Below are positions 27,685 through 37,408 of a stretch of DNA of 64,000 nt, piece after piece; within the stretch, counting starts at the first letter, position 1, and the number at the start of each line of letters is the position of its first letter. The stretch comes from Rhizobium gallicum bv. gallicum R602sp. Its GTDB lineage: Bacteria; Pseudomonadota; Alphaproteobacteria; Rhizobiales; Rhizobiaceae. Both the position numbers and the translations under genes were made by a program. The notes beneath the pieces were generated by a model, which saw nothing but the letters and a program-made list of their open reading frames with translations, did no database searches and was not told the DNA's origin. Where the stretch lies: NCBI RefSeq assembly GCF_000816845.1, contig NZ_CP006879.1:124001-188000 (forward strand). Direction: 5' to 3'.

Positions 27685-28041
27685 ATGACCATTCCGGGCA
27701 TTGGGCCGTTGTCGTTTTGGGCTCTGGTCAGCACGATCGACGTACCTGGACGCTTTAAAAAATCCAAAGCTGTTGGCACTTACGAGTTCGGCGTCAAGGT
27801 CTCCGTTGCAACGACACTCAACCGATCGAAAGGCGGCCTGTTCGTCACCCACATTCAAGCCTTGCCCGGAAAACCCTATGACGGCCACGCACTCGAAACC
27901 GTCATCCCGACCATCGAGGCGCAGCTCGGCGCAACGCTTTCCCGTATCATCGCAGATGCCGGATACAAAGGTCACAACGCCCGGCAAGCCACCGCGTCAA
28001 GGTCTATACCGCAGGCCAGAAACGCGGGCTGTCACCATAGG
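27685..28041 (+). mobile_element. Chimeric IS relic: IS110/IS1111-type end joined to IS5-type transposase piece
   Basis: A frame begins I-P-G-I-G-P-L-S-F-W-A-L-V-S, like the C-terminal HhH region of IS110/IS1111 transposases, then switches to Y-E-F-G-V-K-V-S-V-A-T-T-L-N-R-S-K-G-G and I-I-A-D-A-G-Y-K-G-H-N-A, typical of IS5/IS1182-type transposases. A frameshift follows (V-K-V-Y-T-A-G-Q-K-R-G in another frame). No terminal repeats are evident. The rest of 27598-28143 is without genes. Confidence 0.7.
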
Positions 28042-28143
28042 CCAGCTCTGTTTGCGGTTAATGGTCGATCGCTCCTGAGGATTGAGCGGTACAAACGTGC
28101 GCTGCTCCACAACTCGCCGGGTTGCGCCCGATCAACTTGGCAA

Positions 28144-31100
28144 TCATGTCTTCGATGGATCTCTTGCTGAGATGTAATCATCTCCGGCCACGTCCTCGAG
28201 TCGCAGGGCTACGTTTGAAGGCAATCGGCTCGCAATCGTTGACGCATCCGTTTCCTGCCCGGCAGTCTCGTGGCGTGGCCCGTTCCGGCGCCCGAGCCGT
28301 TTCAGTGCCTCGAGCAGGTCGTCGACGAAGGTGAAGATGACCGGGATGACAATAAGGCTGAGCAGCGTCGACGTTGTTACGCCGCCGATCACCACAATGG
28401 CCATCGGCTGCCGGAAACTTGTATCGCCTCCCGTCAGGCTGAGAGCAACCGGAAGCATGCCCGAGCCCATGGCGATGGTGGTCATGACAATGGGACGCCC
28501 GCGCTTGTGGCAGGCATCGACGAGAGCATCGAACCTCCCCATTCCCTGGCGGCGCAAGGTGATCGCGCATTCGACGAGAAGGATCGAGTTCTTCGTCACC
28601 ACTCCCATGAGCATCAGCAGCCCGATGACGACCGGCACGGAGAAGCTAGTTCCGGTCATCAGCAGCGGCAGGAGTGCGCCTCCGAGCGAAAGCGGGAGGG
28701 CCATGAGGAGGGTGAACGGCTGCAGGAAATCGTGGAAAAGCAGGACCAGCACTGCATAGATGCACAACACGCCGATTGCCATTGCAAGCGCGAAGCTTTG
28801 GAACAGTTCCAAACTGCGCTGAAGTTCGCCTTGTTTCATGAGCGTGACGCCCGCCGGCAGGTGCTCAAGAGCCGGAAGCGCCTTTGCCTCGCGATAGAGG
28901 TCGCCCAGGATACGGCCGTTGAGTTCAACGGAAAGAGTCACGATACGCATTCGATCGATGCGGTTGATCTCGGAAGGACTCCCGCCGATACGGATGTCAG
29001 CGATTGATCCGAGATCGACGCTGCCGTGGGTTCCGGCCACCCTTATGTTCCTAATGCCGTCGAGATTTTTGCGTGCCTGGGGCTTGAACCGGACGACGAT
29101 AGGGATTTGCCGCTGAGGCAGATTGAGCTTTGGCAGGGCGGAAGAGTAGTCCCCATGTGTCGCCACGCGCGCGGCTTCCGCGATGTCGCTTGACGTCACC
29201 CCGAGTGCGGCTGCGCGTACAACGTCCGGGATGATCTGAACCTCGGGCGCCTGCCGCGAGGCGGTCGACGTCACCGCTCCGATATCGTTGAGCGTACGGA
29301 GTTGCTCCTCAAGCGCCTTGCTTGCTTCGTCAAGGGCATTGGAGTCATCGCTGGCGAGGGTGATGTCGAGCTGCGTTCCGTTGCCGCCGCTACCGACCGC
29401 GACCCGTACGCCGGGGAGCACCGAGAGGGCCGACCGGATGTCGTTTTCGATCTCTGACTGCTTGCGGTTTCGTTCGTCAATGGGCGTCAGCATGACGACG
29501 AGCTTGGCCGTTCCGATACTTCTGGTGGTGGTGACCTCGGGACCACTACCCGTCGATGCCGAACCGACCGACGAGAAGACATGCGTCACCTCGCCAAGCG
29601 TGCTTATGATGTCCGCCGCCTTCTTGGTTGTTGCGTCCATTTGGTCGATGGTGGCGCCGGGCTGCTGGGTCAACGTCACCTCGGTCCGTGCGTCGTCGGC
29701 AGCCGGCAGGAAGCCCGATTTCAGGAAGGGGATGGTGTAAAGCGAGAGTGCGACGAAGGCTGCGATCACGAAGACCGTTTTCTTCCTGTGGTTCAAAGAC
29801 GCCTTCACAATCGCAATGTAGGCACGCATGATTCGCCCATCCTTTTCCTCGGTGGGATGCGGCTTCATGAGATAGGCGGCCATCATCGGCGTTAGTAGAC
29901 GCGCAACGACCAAGGAGGCGAGTACAGCGACTGCGGCGGTGATGCCGAACTGGCGGAAGAGCAACCCTGGTATGCCGCCCATGAATGCCGTGGGCAGGAA
30001 GACCGCGACGAGCGTGAGCGTGGTCGCGATCACTGCTAACCAGATCTCATTGGCCGCTTCGAGGGCGGCATCAATCGGCCGTTTGCCCATCTGGAGGTGG
30101 CGAGCGATATTTTCGATCTCGACGATGGCATCGTCGACAAGGATGCCGACCACCAACGACAGTGCAAGCAGAGTAATGATATTGAGACTGAAGTCAGCGA
30201 GGTACATGGCGAGGAAGGTCGGTATGATCGACAATGGCAGTGCCACGGCCGACAAGATGGTTGCGCGCCAATCCCGCAGAAAGAGCCAGATGACCACGAT
30301 GGCGAGGATCGCCCCCTCGAACAACATGTGCATCGAACCATGATAGTTGTCGAGGATCGATCCGACGGTGCTGTAGACTTCATCAATCTGCACGTCGGGA
30401 TGTTCGGCGGCGAACTGTGCCATCGCGTTATCGACGTCGGCGGCGACGCCGGTGTCGGAAAACCCGTTCGAGCGGTTGATCGCGACAGCGATCACGGGCT
30501 GGCCGTCAAGATAGGCAAGTGAGGACCGGTCTGCGAAGCTGTCAGTGATGGAAGCGACATCGTCGAGACGGACCTGCTGCCCGTTGGCCAGCGGAATTCG
30601 GAGCCCCTTGAGGTCTTCGACAGACGCCACGGCGCCGAGCGTCCGCAGAGTTTGGCGCGTGCCGCCGATTTCTCCCAGGCCACCCGACGTATCCGCTTGG
30701 ACCGACTTCAACTGTGCCGAAACAGTCGCTGCAGTGATCCCGAGCGAGGCCATCGTCGCCGGATCGAGGTCGACATGAACCTCGCGGTCGATGCCGCCGA
30801 ATCGGCTCACCTGTCCCACTCCCGGTACCGACAGAAGGACCTTCGTCATATCGTTGTCGATAAACCAGGAAAGCTCGGTCTCATTAAGGTGGGACGAACG
30901 GACCGCGTAGGTGACCAGCGCAGTGCTCTGCAAAGTAACTTTGGTGACGCTCGGCGTCTGCATTTGCGCCGGCAGATCCGCCTTTGCACCGTCCACGGCG
31001 TTACGGACCTCGTTCAACGCCTCGTTGCTGTCCTTCTCCAGCTCGAAGGAGGCGGTGATCGAGACAGTTCCGTCGGTGATCGTCGTCGTGATGTGGTCGA

Positions 31101-31329
31101 GATGGCTCAGCGACGCGAGTTGGTCCTCGATCACTCGGGCAACCTCCGTCTCGAGTTGCGTCGGCGACGCGCCCCCGAGTGTCGCGGTGATGCTGATCCT
31201 CGGAAGGTCCATATCGGGGAAGTATTGGATCGGCAGGCGCTTGAACGCCAGCAGTCCGCCGATGGTAAGCATTGCGAAGAGCAGTATCGCCGGTATGGGT
31301 TTGCGGATCGACCATGCAGAGAAATTCAT
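28144..31329 (-). CDS. nolG: NolG-like RND-family efflux permease
   Basis: 1061-residue inner-membrane RND transporter, full length (AcrB family is about 1030-1060), with twelve membrane helices. Seen: N-terminal S-I-R-K-P-I-P-A-I-L-L-F-A-M-L, the P-D-M-D-L-P-R-I porter start, L-V-V-G-I-L-V-D-D-A-I-V in TM4 (proton-relay acidic pair) and the second-half repeat near V-V-T-K-N-S-I-L-L-V. Its ATG overlaps the nolF stop (TGATG). The pair resembles nolF-nolGHI of Sinorhizobium meliloti, where the permease is split into three frames; here it is one. Likely exports a small molecule made or met during nodulation. Confidence 0.88.
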   Translation of the reverse strand: MNFSAWSIRKPIPAILLFAMLTIGGLLAFKRLPIQYFPDMDLPRISITATLGGASPTQLETEVARVIEDQLASLSHLDHITTTITDGTVSITASFELEKDSNEALNEVRNAVDGAKADLPAQMQTPSVTKVTLQSTALVTYAVRSSHLNETELSWFIDNDMTKVLLSVPGVGQVSRFGGIDREVHVDLDPATMASLGITAATVSAQLKSVQADTSGGLGEIGGTRQTLRTLGAVASVEDLKGLRIPLANGQQVRLDDVASITDSFADRSSLAYLDGQPVIAVAINRSNGFSDTGVAADVDNAMAQFAAEHPDVQIDEVYSTVGSILDNYHGSMHMLFEGAILAIVVIWLFLRDWRATILSAVALPLSIIPTFLAMYLADFSLNIITLLALSLVVGILVDDAIVEIENIARHLQMGKRPIDAALEAANEIWLAVIATTLTLVAVFLPTAFMGGIPGLLFRQFGITAAVAVLASLVVARLLTPMMAAYLMKPHPTEEKDGRIMRAYIAIVKASLNHRKKTVFVIAAFVALSLYTIPFLKSGFLPAADDARTEVTLTQQPGATIDQMDATTKKAADIISTLGEVTHVFSSVGSASTGSGPEVTTTRSIGTAKLVVMLTPIDERNRKQSEIENDIRSALSVLPGVRVAVGSGGNGTQLDITLASDDSNALDEASKALEEQLRTLNDIGAVTSTASRQAPEVQIIPDVVRAAALGVTSSDIAEAARVATHGDYSSALPKLNLPQRQIPIVVRFKPQARKNLDGIRNIRVAGTHGSVDLGSIADIRIGGSPSEINRIDRMRIVTLSVELNGRILGDLYREAKALPALEHLPAGVTLMKQGELQRSLELFQSFALAMAIGVLCIYAVLVLLFHDFLQPFTLLMALPLSLGGALLPLLMTGTSFSVPVVIGLLMLMGVVTKNSILLVECAITLRRQGMGRFDALVDACHKRGRPIVMTTIAMGSGMLPVALSLTGGDTSFRQPMAIVVIGGVTTSTLLSLIVIPVIFTFVDDLLEALKRLGRRNGPRHETAGQETDASTIASRLPSNVALRLEDVAGDDYISARDPSKT

Positions 31330-32399
31330 CAGTTTTTCGCCGCAATATTCACGAGGTCGTTGTCCGACAGAAACGCACCGCCCGACGTCACGACTTTCGA
31401 CGACCGGTCTATGCCGGAGAGCATCTCGACTTCGCCATTGTTGCGACGGCCCGTTTCCACCCGGACCCGTTTTACCCGCTTGTCCTCGTCGGCTGTGAAG
31501 ACGTAGCTTATCCCATCATGGAACACGATTGCCGTCTCGGGAATCGTCAGCGCCGGCGTGGTCTGCAGTTCGATGCTGCCCGTGACGTAAAGGCCGACGC
31601 GCGGACGGACGTCGGCGGGAAGCGCGACATAAACGATTGCGCGGCTGGTATTCGTGCTGATCGAAGGTCCCACAAGCCTCACTTTGCCATGAATGGGGTG
31701 GCCGTCCGGCCTATTGATCTCGACGCTCAATCCTCCGGAAATACGCCCAAGGTAGTGCGCCGAAACCTCCGCCTGCCATTCGACACGCTGCTGGCGGACC
31801 AGGCGGAACAGCTCGGTGCCGGCGGAGACGACTGCGCCGAGCTCGGCGGAGCGCGAGGTGATAAGGCCGTCGTCAACGGCGACGATGGTTGATTGGCTAA
31901 GCTTGATCTTTGCGCTGTCGAGTGCCGCCTCTTCGGATTCAAGGCTTGCGGTTGCCGTCTGCTCATCGGCCAGATATTCGACGATCTTCTCGTCGGAAAG
32001 GGCGCCCGAAGGACGAAGCTGCCGAGCGCGGTCCGCATTGGCCTTGGCCTTCGTCAGATTTGCCTTGGCGGTCACGACGGCCGCTTCCTGTTTACGAAGG
32101 TCGGCGAGCACGCTGTCCTTAGAAAGCTGGACGAGCGCCTGCCCCTTTGTGATAGTGGATCCGACATCGGCAAGCACATCGGTTATGCGCAGGCCGCTCG
32201 TCTCGGAGGCGATGATTGCTTCCTGCCACGGTTTCAGCCAGCCGCTCGCAGGAACGGTTTCCGGCCATTCGCGTTGCGCCGGCGTCACCAGTGAGACGGT
32301 AAGGGCGGGTGCTGCGGGCTGATCCGCCATGGCACACCGGAAGGGAAGCAGTGCTAAGCAGACCAGGACGGGGGCGAGTGGGATAAACGGCTTTCTCAA
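31329..32399 (-). CDS. nolF: NolF-like periplasmic adaptor (membrane fusion protein)
   Basis: 356-residue RND adaptor. A TTG start at 32399, with ACGAGGA upstream, gives a good signal peptide (L-A-P-V-L-V-C-L-A-L-L-P-F); the longer frame upstream is out of family. Seen: W-L-K-P-W-Q-E-A-I-I-A-S-E-T-S-G-L-R, the lipoyl-like half motifs around I-T-K-G-Q-A-L-V-Q-L-S, an alpha-hairpin rich in K/A (L-R-K-Q-E-A-A-V-V-T-A-K), and D-D-G-L-I-T-S-R-S-A-E-L-G-A-V-V. It couples the inner-membrane permease to an outer-membrane channel. The nod box at 33082-33130 faces this operon, 680 bases upstream. Confidence 0.87.
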   Translation of the reverse strand: MRKPFIPLAPVLVCLALLPFRCAMADQPAAPALTVSLVTPAQREWPETVPASGWLKPWQEAIIASETSGLRITDVLADVGSTITKGQALVQLSKDSVLADLRKQEAAVVTAKANLTKAKANADRARQLRPSGALSDEKIVEYLADEQTATASLESEEAALDSAKIKLSQSTIVAVDDGLITSRSAELGAVVSAGTELFRLVRQQRVEWQAEVSAHYLGRISGGLSVEINRPDGHPIHGKVRLVGPSISTNTSRAIVYVALPADVRPRVGLYVTGSIELQTTPALTIPETAIVFHDGISYVFTADEDKRVKRVRVETGRRNNGEVEMLSGIDRSSKVVTSGGAFLSDNDLVNIAAKN

Positions 32400-32416
32400 C
32401 GATGAATCCTCGTGGT

Positions 32417-32974
32417 TCACGGCACCGGTACATTGCCAATCCGCGCCAGCGCGATGGAGTTGTTCTTCGCTTGATCGCGCGGATATGGGGGTGGGGCCTT
32501 GATGCCCCACGACCGGATGTCGCCCTGTCCACGAGTAGAGCCTCGAGCCTCTTGAACCCGGGGGAGAACGTCGGGCGGGCGTGCTGGTTGGACGCGGGCG
32601 TTCAGCGTCTGTAGCCCGGAGGGCAGGCTGGTCAGGCGCAGGGATGACAGATTCAGCGCTCCATGGACATCGCCGGTCTCTACCCACGCTCTGATTCTTC
32701 TCACCGCTTCTTGCCGGCCCTCGTATTCCCCCGGAACCTCCTCGGCAATGCAGGCTTCCAGGATCTCGTCCAGCCCGCGGCGGGGCGCGGCGTGAAGGTT
32801 CGTGGGATCGTCGGCGGCGTCGACGGAGGACGTCCGCGCTTCGGCGGGGGGCGGATCAGCTAGGGCGGAAACACCTCGCCGGCAGCGTTGGTTGGAATTG
32901 TTACCTTCGCCCGACCGGGCCTGCCCTGTGTTCATCATTGCTGTCTTTACGGTAGCGCTATCAAGAGAGTGCAT
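32417..32974 (-). pseudogene. NEL/LRR-type (NopM-like) effector relic
   Basis: The frame reads E-Y-E-G-R-Q-E-A-V-R-R-I-R-A-W-V-E-T, then A-L-N-L-S-S-L-R-L-T-S-L-P-S-G-L, the transition to leucine-rich repeats seen in IpaH/NopM E3 ubiquitin-ligase effectors. After L-Q-T-L-N-A the frame is lost; one base over, S-N-Q and F-S-P-G-F-K-R-L-E-A-L-L-V continue a second repeat. The catalytic NEL domain is absent. It lies between the nod box and nolF. Confidence 0.6.
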
Positions 32975-33081
32975 GCTAGTTTCCGCCGACCACTCCTCCC
33001 AATGGATCTCGGAGCCAGCCACGGACAATAACTGCAAAGATCCACCTTCGGGATCACCTCTCTTCATGCAACACGCCGTAG

Positions 33082-33130
33082 CATGGGCATAATCGATTGT
33101 TTGGATGGAATTCATCGATGCTATGGATAG
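33082..33130 (-). promoter_or_regulatory. nod box facing the nolFG operon
   Basis: On the minus strand: CTATCCATAGCATCGATG, then CCATCCAAACAATCGATT, a strong nod-box match except that ATGCC replaces TTACC at the end. Downstream are the effector relic and nolFG. Confidence 0.88.
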
Positions 33131-33395
33131 ATCAGGTAAGATGTCCGCCATCAGTCCGCCTGATCGCTGCGGTGGTCGATCGCCACAAGCCCTGCCAAGC
33201 CGACCGGGCGATCTCGGTCATTTGCGGTCGAGCCGTGGGGCCTAACCAAGGCCTTGTGGCACTCGCCGTGATAATCTGCCGCCACAGCCGGCCGCGCGGG
33301 CATCGACCTCCGTCACCCCGCCAAGTCCAGCGTTTCGAAGTGAAAAGGGCCGCGTACGCGGGTAGAAAAGCGCTCAGCTGCATCGAGGTCTATCA

Positions 33396-33837
33396 CTAGC
33401 CTTCCGCGAGGCGGGCCGTGTGAAGATACCAAGAGCGCGCCCAGCTATTTTGCTCCCGCATCCGCAGGCGGCAAAGCCGTCCCGTCCGGGCATAGCCGAC
33501 GAGGAAGGTGCCACCGCGCTCGGCCTCGTTGTGCCGCTGTGCGCAGCCACCATCTTTCAGGCATTGGCGAAGCGCGTTGACGAACTCCGGCACCAGAAAG
33601 GCATAGACATCAGTTTCGGGATCCCTCTTTGGCGGCTTGAAGGAATGCCCCAAAAGCTGGCCGATCCAAACGAAGTCGTAAAGCCGAAGATGAACTCCTG
33701 TCGGCCCGATGTCGACCTTCGCCGAAGGTCCATCGTGTCCGAGGCCGGCCACAATTGTGCACCGTCGGAAGGCTATCGATGATAGCGATAGATCTCGCCC
33801 GGCCCGGAGCGAAGATTAGCGCTCCTCGCATCAGCAA
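33396..33837 (-). pseudogene. Possible relic of an unidentified protein gene
   Basis: Two minus-strand frames together look coding: the first starts R-G-A-L-I-F-A-P-G-R-A-R-S-I-A-I-I-D-S and the second has V-Y-A-F-L-V-P-E-F-V-N-A-L-R-Q-C-L-K-D-G-G and G-G-T-F-L-V-G-Y. They do not join without a frameshift. The pattern is faintly like Ntn-hydrolase/proteasome-type proteins but I would not name it. The flanks 33152-33395 and 33838-34162 hold nothing I can support. Confidence 0.3.
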
Positions 33838-34162
33838 CCTTGAACGACGCAGACCTTACTTCGCGTCGGGAGAGGGAGCGCACCTGCCGGCCCAAACTGA
33901 CCAAAGTTTTCAAGGGCCGGATTGACGGGATTTCTATCGTACTCCGAAGCCTCCGGTCTCGGACGCTTTTCCATTATACTTTTGGAAAAGAACCGAGGCC
34001 TCGCTCGAAACCTGCAAGCTCAATATCATCAAGCTCTAAGAGCGTGTTACTGCAGAATTGCCCACGATGCCCCAGGACGGCCTCCTCTGGGTTGTGACGA
34101 TGATGTCATGGCGTTCACGGACTTAACATCGAATCACGACCTCATCGATCATTTGAGGTGGG

Positions 34163-34645
34163 TCAATCCTGGCCGGCAAGCCGCTTCTCGTAGAAGATCA
34201 CTGCATATCCGTGCAACATCCCTTCCCTGCGGCGGACATAGCCAGCCGTCTCATAAACTCTTTGAGCCCCCACTTGGATCTTTGTCGTGTCGAGCTTTAT
34301 CCACTTGAATCCAAGAGCAACGGCTCGCGATTCCAATTCACGAAGAAGCCTCCTTCCGAGCCCTCGTCGTTGAAAGGCGGGATCGACCCGCATACGTTTC
34401 AGCTCTGCGACATCGTCGTCAACAGGTTTCAATCCGCCCATAGCAGCGAGTTGGGGGCCAATATGCGCAACTATGAAGTCTCCGCCTGACGCGATGTATA
34501 CTTCTCCGACATTGCGTAAATCATCCTCCCAGAATCTTTCCGGACCACGCACACCAACAGCCTCAGATGCGCTCCTATGCAGATGCCATACATCATCGGC
34601 ATCCCCTGACTCAAACCGACGAAAGATCACTTCGTCTTGAGACAT
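34163..34645 (-). CDS. GNAT-family N-acetyltransferase
   Basis: 160-residue acetyl-CoA-dependent acetyltransferase. Seen: beta-strand 4 region E-L-K-R-M-R-V-D-P-A-F-Q-R-R-G-L-G-R-R-L-L, containing the Q/RxxGxG/A pyrophosphate-binding loop, and the final A-Q-R-V-Y-E-T-A-G-Y-V helix. Length is normal and the start ATG at 34645 is reasonable. It lies downstream of the radical SAM / heme-enzyme operon on the same strand with only 76 bases between, so it may be its third gene. Substrate unknown. Confidence 0.85.
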   Translation of the reverse strand: MSQDEVIFRRFESGDADDVWHLHRSASEAVGVRGPERFWEDDLRNVGEVYIASGGDFIVAHIGPQLAAMGGLKPVDDDVAELKRMRVDPAFQRRGLGRRLLRELESRAVALGFKWIKLDTTKIQVGAQRVYETAGYVRRREGMLHGYAVIFYEKRLAGQD

Positions 34646-34721
34646 CGAACATCACCTTTCTCGTGTCGGACGCCTGCGCGTCTGGCATCGTGATATGTTT
34701 TTACCTAGGCAAATACCGCCG

Positions 34722-35936
34722 TTATCTTTGATGCGCCGCCGTTAACAGCCGCTGTGAAAGCACAGCCTCGACACTTTCCGAAGCTTCAACTCCGACAACT
34801 GGACGACCCGGTTCAACCGTATATTTCAAAGCCGTACCGCGGTGCATCCGGGTAAACCGATCCAACGCACAAACACAGGACGCGCGCAGCTTTCTGATTT
34901 CACTGCCGTGGCGCTCCATGACGGGCGAGATGGTTGCAAACTTAGGAAAGTCCGCTTTCCCTTCTAGCCAGCTTGGCTGGAGCCCCGCGCTGCCCTTGTC
35001 TGGTGACAACCAGCGGAATACTTCCTGAATGCAACCTTGCGGATAGTATTCTGACAGCCGATATATATCCATGTAAAATTGCGGTTTCTGATGGAAGAGT
35101 TCTTCACCGATCAATAGCACCGACACCGCCACGATCCGGGCAGAAAAACGGCCGCTCGGGCCCAGCCTATCCTTGTAGGGGTTTTTTCCGTAAAACACCC
35201 GAAATTGGCCAAATAGATCGGGCGACATGCGTTCATTAAAACGTGCTAGAACACAAACTGCTGCCTCAAGGCGCTCCACGCATACCGCAAGACATTGACG
35301 CGCGTCCGCCCCGACGGCGTCACGCATCTCGAGTAGAGCGTCCATTGCTGACTGCAATTCACTTTCAATGAGGAGATGGCCCAGGCAAAAATCTCGCTCC
35401 TCGACCCCGGCCGAGCCGAGGCAATATACGCGTGGATCGCTCTGCAACGGATTCGTAAGGATCATATCTTCATAGGAAAGGACATCAATGCTAGGCTGCC
35501 GCTGACAGCTTACGCGCGCAAGCTGCCTCAGCGCTCCTCCCACTGTCAGCTCGGCATCGACGGGATGAAGGCCGGCAAACGCAGACATCTGATAAGCACA
35601 ATTGACGAGATACTGGATATCTGTCTTAGCGACCCCGAACTCGGGCTGCGGTAGGTTCAGCAGCTGCGCCTTATAGTCCGTCTCCGCAATCATTGCGTTA
35701 ATGCTACGCCCAAGCGCCTTAACCGCTTCATCGGGTCGTTCACTGGCTTTGATCTCCGCAATACAGTGCGGCAGTTGATCACTGACAAAATTGCTGAGAA
35801 GCCCCAACGGGCGCTTTCGCTCCCGGCGATCAATGCTATCGGTTAGATGAGAAAATATCTCCTGCGTCCGACAAGGCGGCTGTTCCGGCACGGAAAAGGG
35901 CAACTTGGTGACCATTGACGAGCACCCCGACTTCAC
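34722..35936 (-). CDS. PrnB / indoleamine-dioxygenase superfamily heme protein
   Basis: 404-residue protein I place in the PrnB (DUF1864)/IDO/TDO heme-enzyme superfamily. The key sign is near the C-terminus: L-D-R-F-T-R-M-H-R-G-T-A-L-K-Y, where histidine 365 sits as the proximal heme ligand does in IDO-type proteins; the central G-P-S-G-R-F-S-A-R and L-S-E-Y-Y-P-Q-G-C-I segments are consistent. PrnB rearranges a chlorinated tryptophan in pyrrolnitrin synthesis, IDO/TDO open the indole ring; the true substrate here is unknown. GTG start overlaps the upstream radical SAM gene stop (GTGA), so the two are translated together. An ATG seven codons later is an alternative start. Confidence 0.6.
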   Translation of the reverse strand: MKSGCSSMVTKLPFSVPEQPPCRTQEIFSHLTDSIDRRERKRPLGLLSNFVSDQLPHCIAEIKASERPDEAVKALGRSINAMIAETDYKAQLLNLPQPEFGVAKTDIQYLVNCAYQMSAFAGLHPVDAELTVGGALRQLARVSCQRQPSIDVLSYEDMILTNPLQSDPRVYCLGSAGVEERDFCLGHLLIESELQSAMDALLEMRDAVGADARQCLAVCVERLEAAVCVLARFNERMSPDLFGQFRVFYGKNPYKDRLGPSGRFSARIVAVSVLLIGEELFHQKPQFYMDIYRLSEYYPQGCIQEVFRWLSPDKGSAGLQPSWLEGKADFPKFATISPVMERHGSEIRKLRASCVCALDRFTRMHRGTALKYTVEPGRPVVGVEASESVEAVLSQRLLTAAHQR

Positions 35937-37408
35937 CGAAAGATAGCTTGCATTTCTGCACTTGATCCGTATCTTGCCGCCGGCGAGTAATCGTGTTTTT
36001 CGAGCAGATCAGTTCGTTTGTCTGTTATTCTGCTATCGTTGTACGCGACTCGCTCAAGCACATTATCCGAGAAAAATAGCAGCGATACAGCGCCCGAATT
36101 GATAATGCCGGCAGCAGTCAAAGAAAGCACGCCATCGTTTGAGATGCAGGCGAGTCCCGCCTCCCTTAATATTTGAAGCTCGCGGCCAAAGTATTTTTTA
36201 ATCGACACCCCAAATTCTCGCTCGAAGCGGGAGAGTGGCACTCCGCTGCTTCGCAAGGCAAACATTAATGTTCTGCGTATGAGATCGTCTTGCGACAGTA
36301 CAGCACCTTTCCACACTGGTTTTTCGCCCGCTTCAACTCTAGACAGATATCGATCTAAATCCGCCTCGTTATAGAACTGGCACTGACTCATGTAGCCAAA
36401 TCCGCCAACCCCAAACGGGACGAGATTATTGTCGTTCCAAGAATCGTATTTACGACGCTGTTGAACGGAATGCGGCTGCGGCCTCTTAGTCCAGTAGAAG
36501 ATCGGCCCATGTCGATAGCCAAGGCTCGTGAGGATGTGCTCCGCCATAAAATGCATTATGATGCGCTCCTTAGCGCCCGCGAATTGATATCGTCCTCTCG
36601 CCAATTGGTGGGCTATGGGGTCCGTCGATTTAAACATTAATGGGAATATATTGAATTTCTCAATTCCCATATCCACGAGGCCGATAACGGAGTCGTACCA
36701 GCTCCGGAGCGTTTGCTCCGGCAGCCCATACATCAGGTCAAGGGATAGATTCTCGACGCCCATCTCGTTAAGTAATTTTACGAGTTGGATCACCTCATCC
36801 GTACCATGCCCGCGGTTTAATACGCGCAAAATATTTCGATCTAGTGTTTGAACACCCAGAACGAAGCGGTTTACGCCGCCTCTAAGTAGAGTGGATACGC
36901 GATCCGCAGCATCCGCATGCTTTACAAGTGAGGGATGCAATTCAAAACTTACTTCGGATTTCGATAAATCAAAGCGCTTGTTGATCATATCAAATAGCGT
37001 TTTTAGTTGGTGGTTGGTCAAAAACGAGGGCGTGCCACCCCCGAAAAAAGCAGTCTCAATAGCTCTGCCATCAAGCGCCGCATCTGACCAACTCATCTCT
37101 TTATTTAAGGCCGCCAAATATCGTTCCACTCGCTCGGACGATGGATTGATTTCCTTGGCGAAGTGGCAAAAGGTGCAATACTGATTACAGAAAGGGATGT
37201 GGAAATAGAGGTCAATTGACGATGCAACCTGGGCCAACAACTGTTCGCCATTCAGGTCGCCCATTGCCTTGAGAGGAGGATATGTGCCGACGAGATAATC
37301 GTTGTGTGTGTCAAGGTGCAAGTTTTGCGACCTCAACATATCTAAATTGATGTCGTACGAGCGGTCGATCGCAAATTCCAGGGCCTCGGAATAACTCGGC
37401 GCGTACAT
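35933..37408 (-). CDS. HemN/HemW-like radical SAM protein
   Basis: 491-residue radical SAM enzyme. Cluster motif CxxxCxxC is C74-C78-C81 (F-H-I-P-F-C-N-Q-Y-C-T-F-C); F-F-G-G-G-T-P-S binds SAM; the L-Y-G-L-P-E-Q-T block is typical of the coproporphyrinogen-oxidase-like group. It lacks the fourth cysteine (CxC) of true HemN, which is present in the hemN gene at 62 kb, so it is not simply a second hemN. The C-terminal 120 residues look like the HemN_C winged region. First gene of a two-gene operon with the heme-enzyme gene. AT-richer than surroundings. Reaction unknown; radical chemistry on an amino acid or heme-related substrate is possible. Confidence 0.82.
   Translation of the reverse strand: MYAPSYSEALEFAIDRSYDINLDMLRSQNLHLDTHNDYLVGTYPPLKAMGDLNGEQLLAQVASSIDLYFHIPFCNQYCTFCHFAKEINPSSERVERYLAALNKEMSWSDAALDGRAIETAFFGGGTPSFLTNHQLKTLFDMINKRFDLSKSEVSFELHPSLVKHADAADRVSTLLRGGVNRFVLGVQTLDRNILRVLNRGHGTDEVIQLVKLLNEMGVENLSLDLMYGLPEQTLRSWYDSVIGLVDMGIEKFNIFPLMFKSTDPIAHQLARGRYQFAGAKERIIMHFMAEHILTSLGYRHGPIFYWTKRPQPHSVQQRRKYDSWNDNNLVPFGVGGFGYMSQCQFYNEADLDRYLSRVEAGEKPVWKGAVLSQDDLIRRTLMFALRSSGVPLSRFEREFGVSIKKYFGRELQILREAGLACISNDGVLSLTAAGIINSGAVSLLFFSDNVLERVAYNDSRITDKRTDLLEKHDYSPAARYGSSAEMQAIFR

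Noticed and set aside
30652..31506. 284-codon + strand frame over nolG/nolF
   Set aside because: Overlaps two conserved genes on the other strand and spans their junction; no domain.
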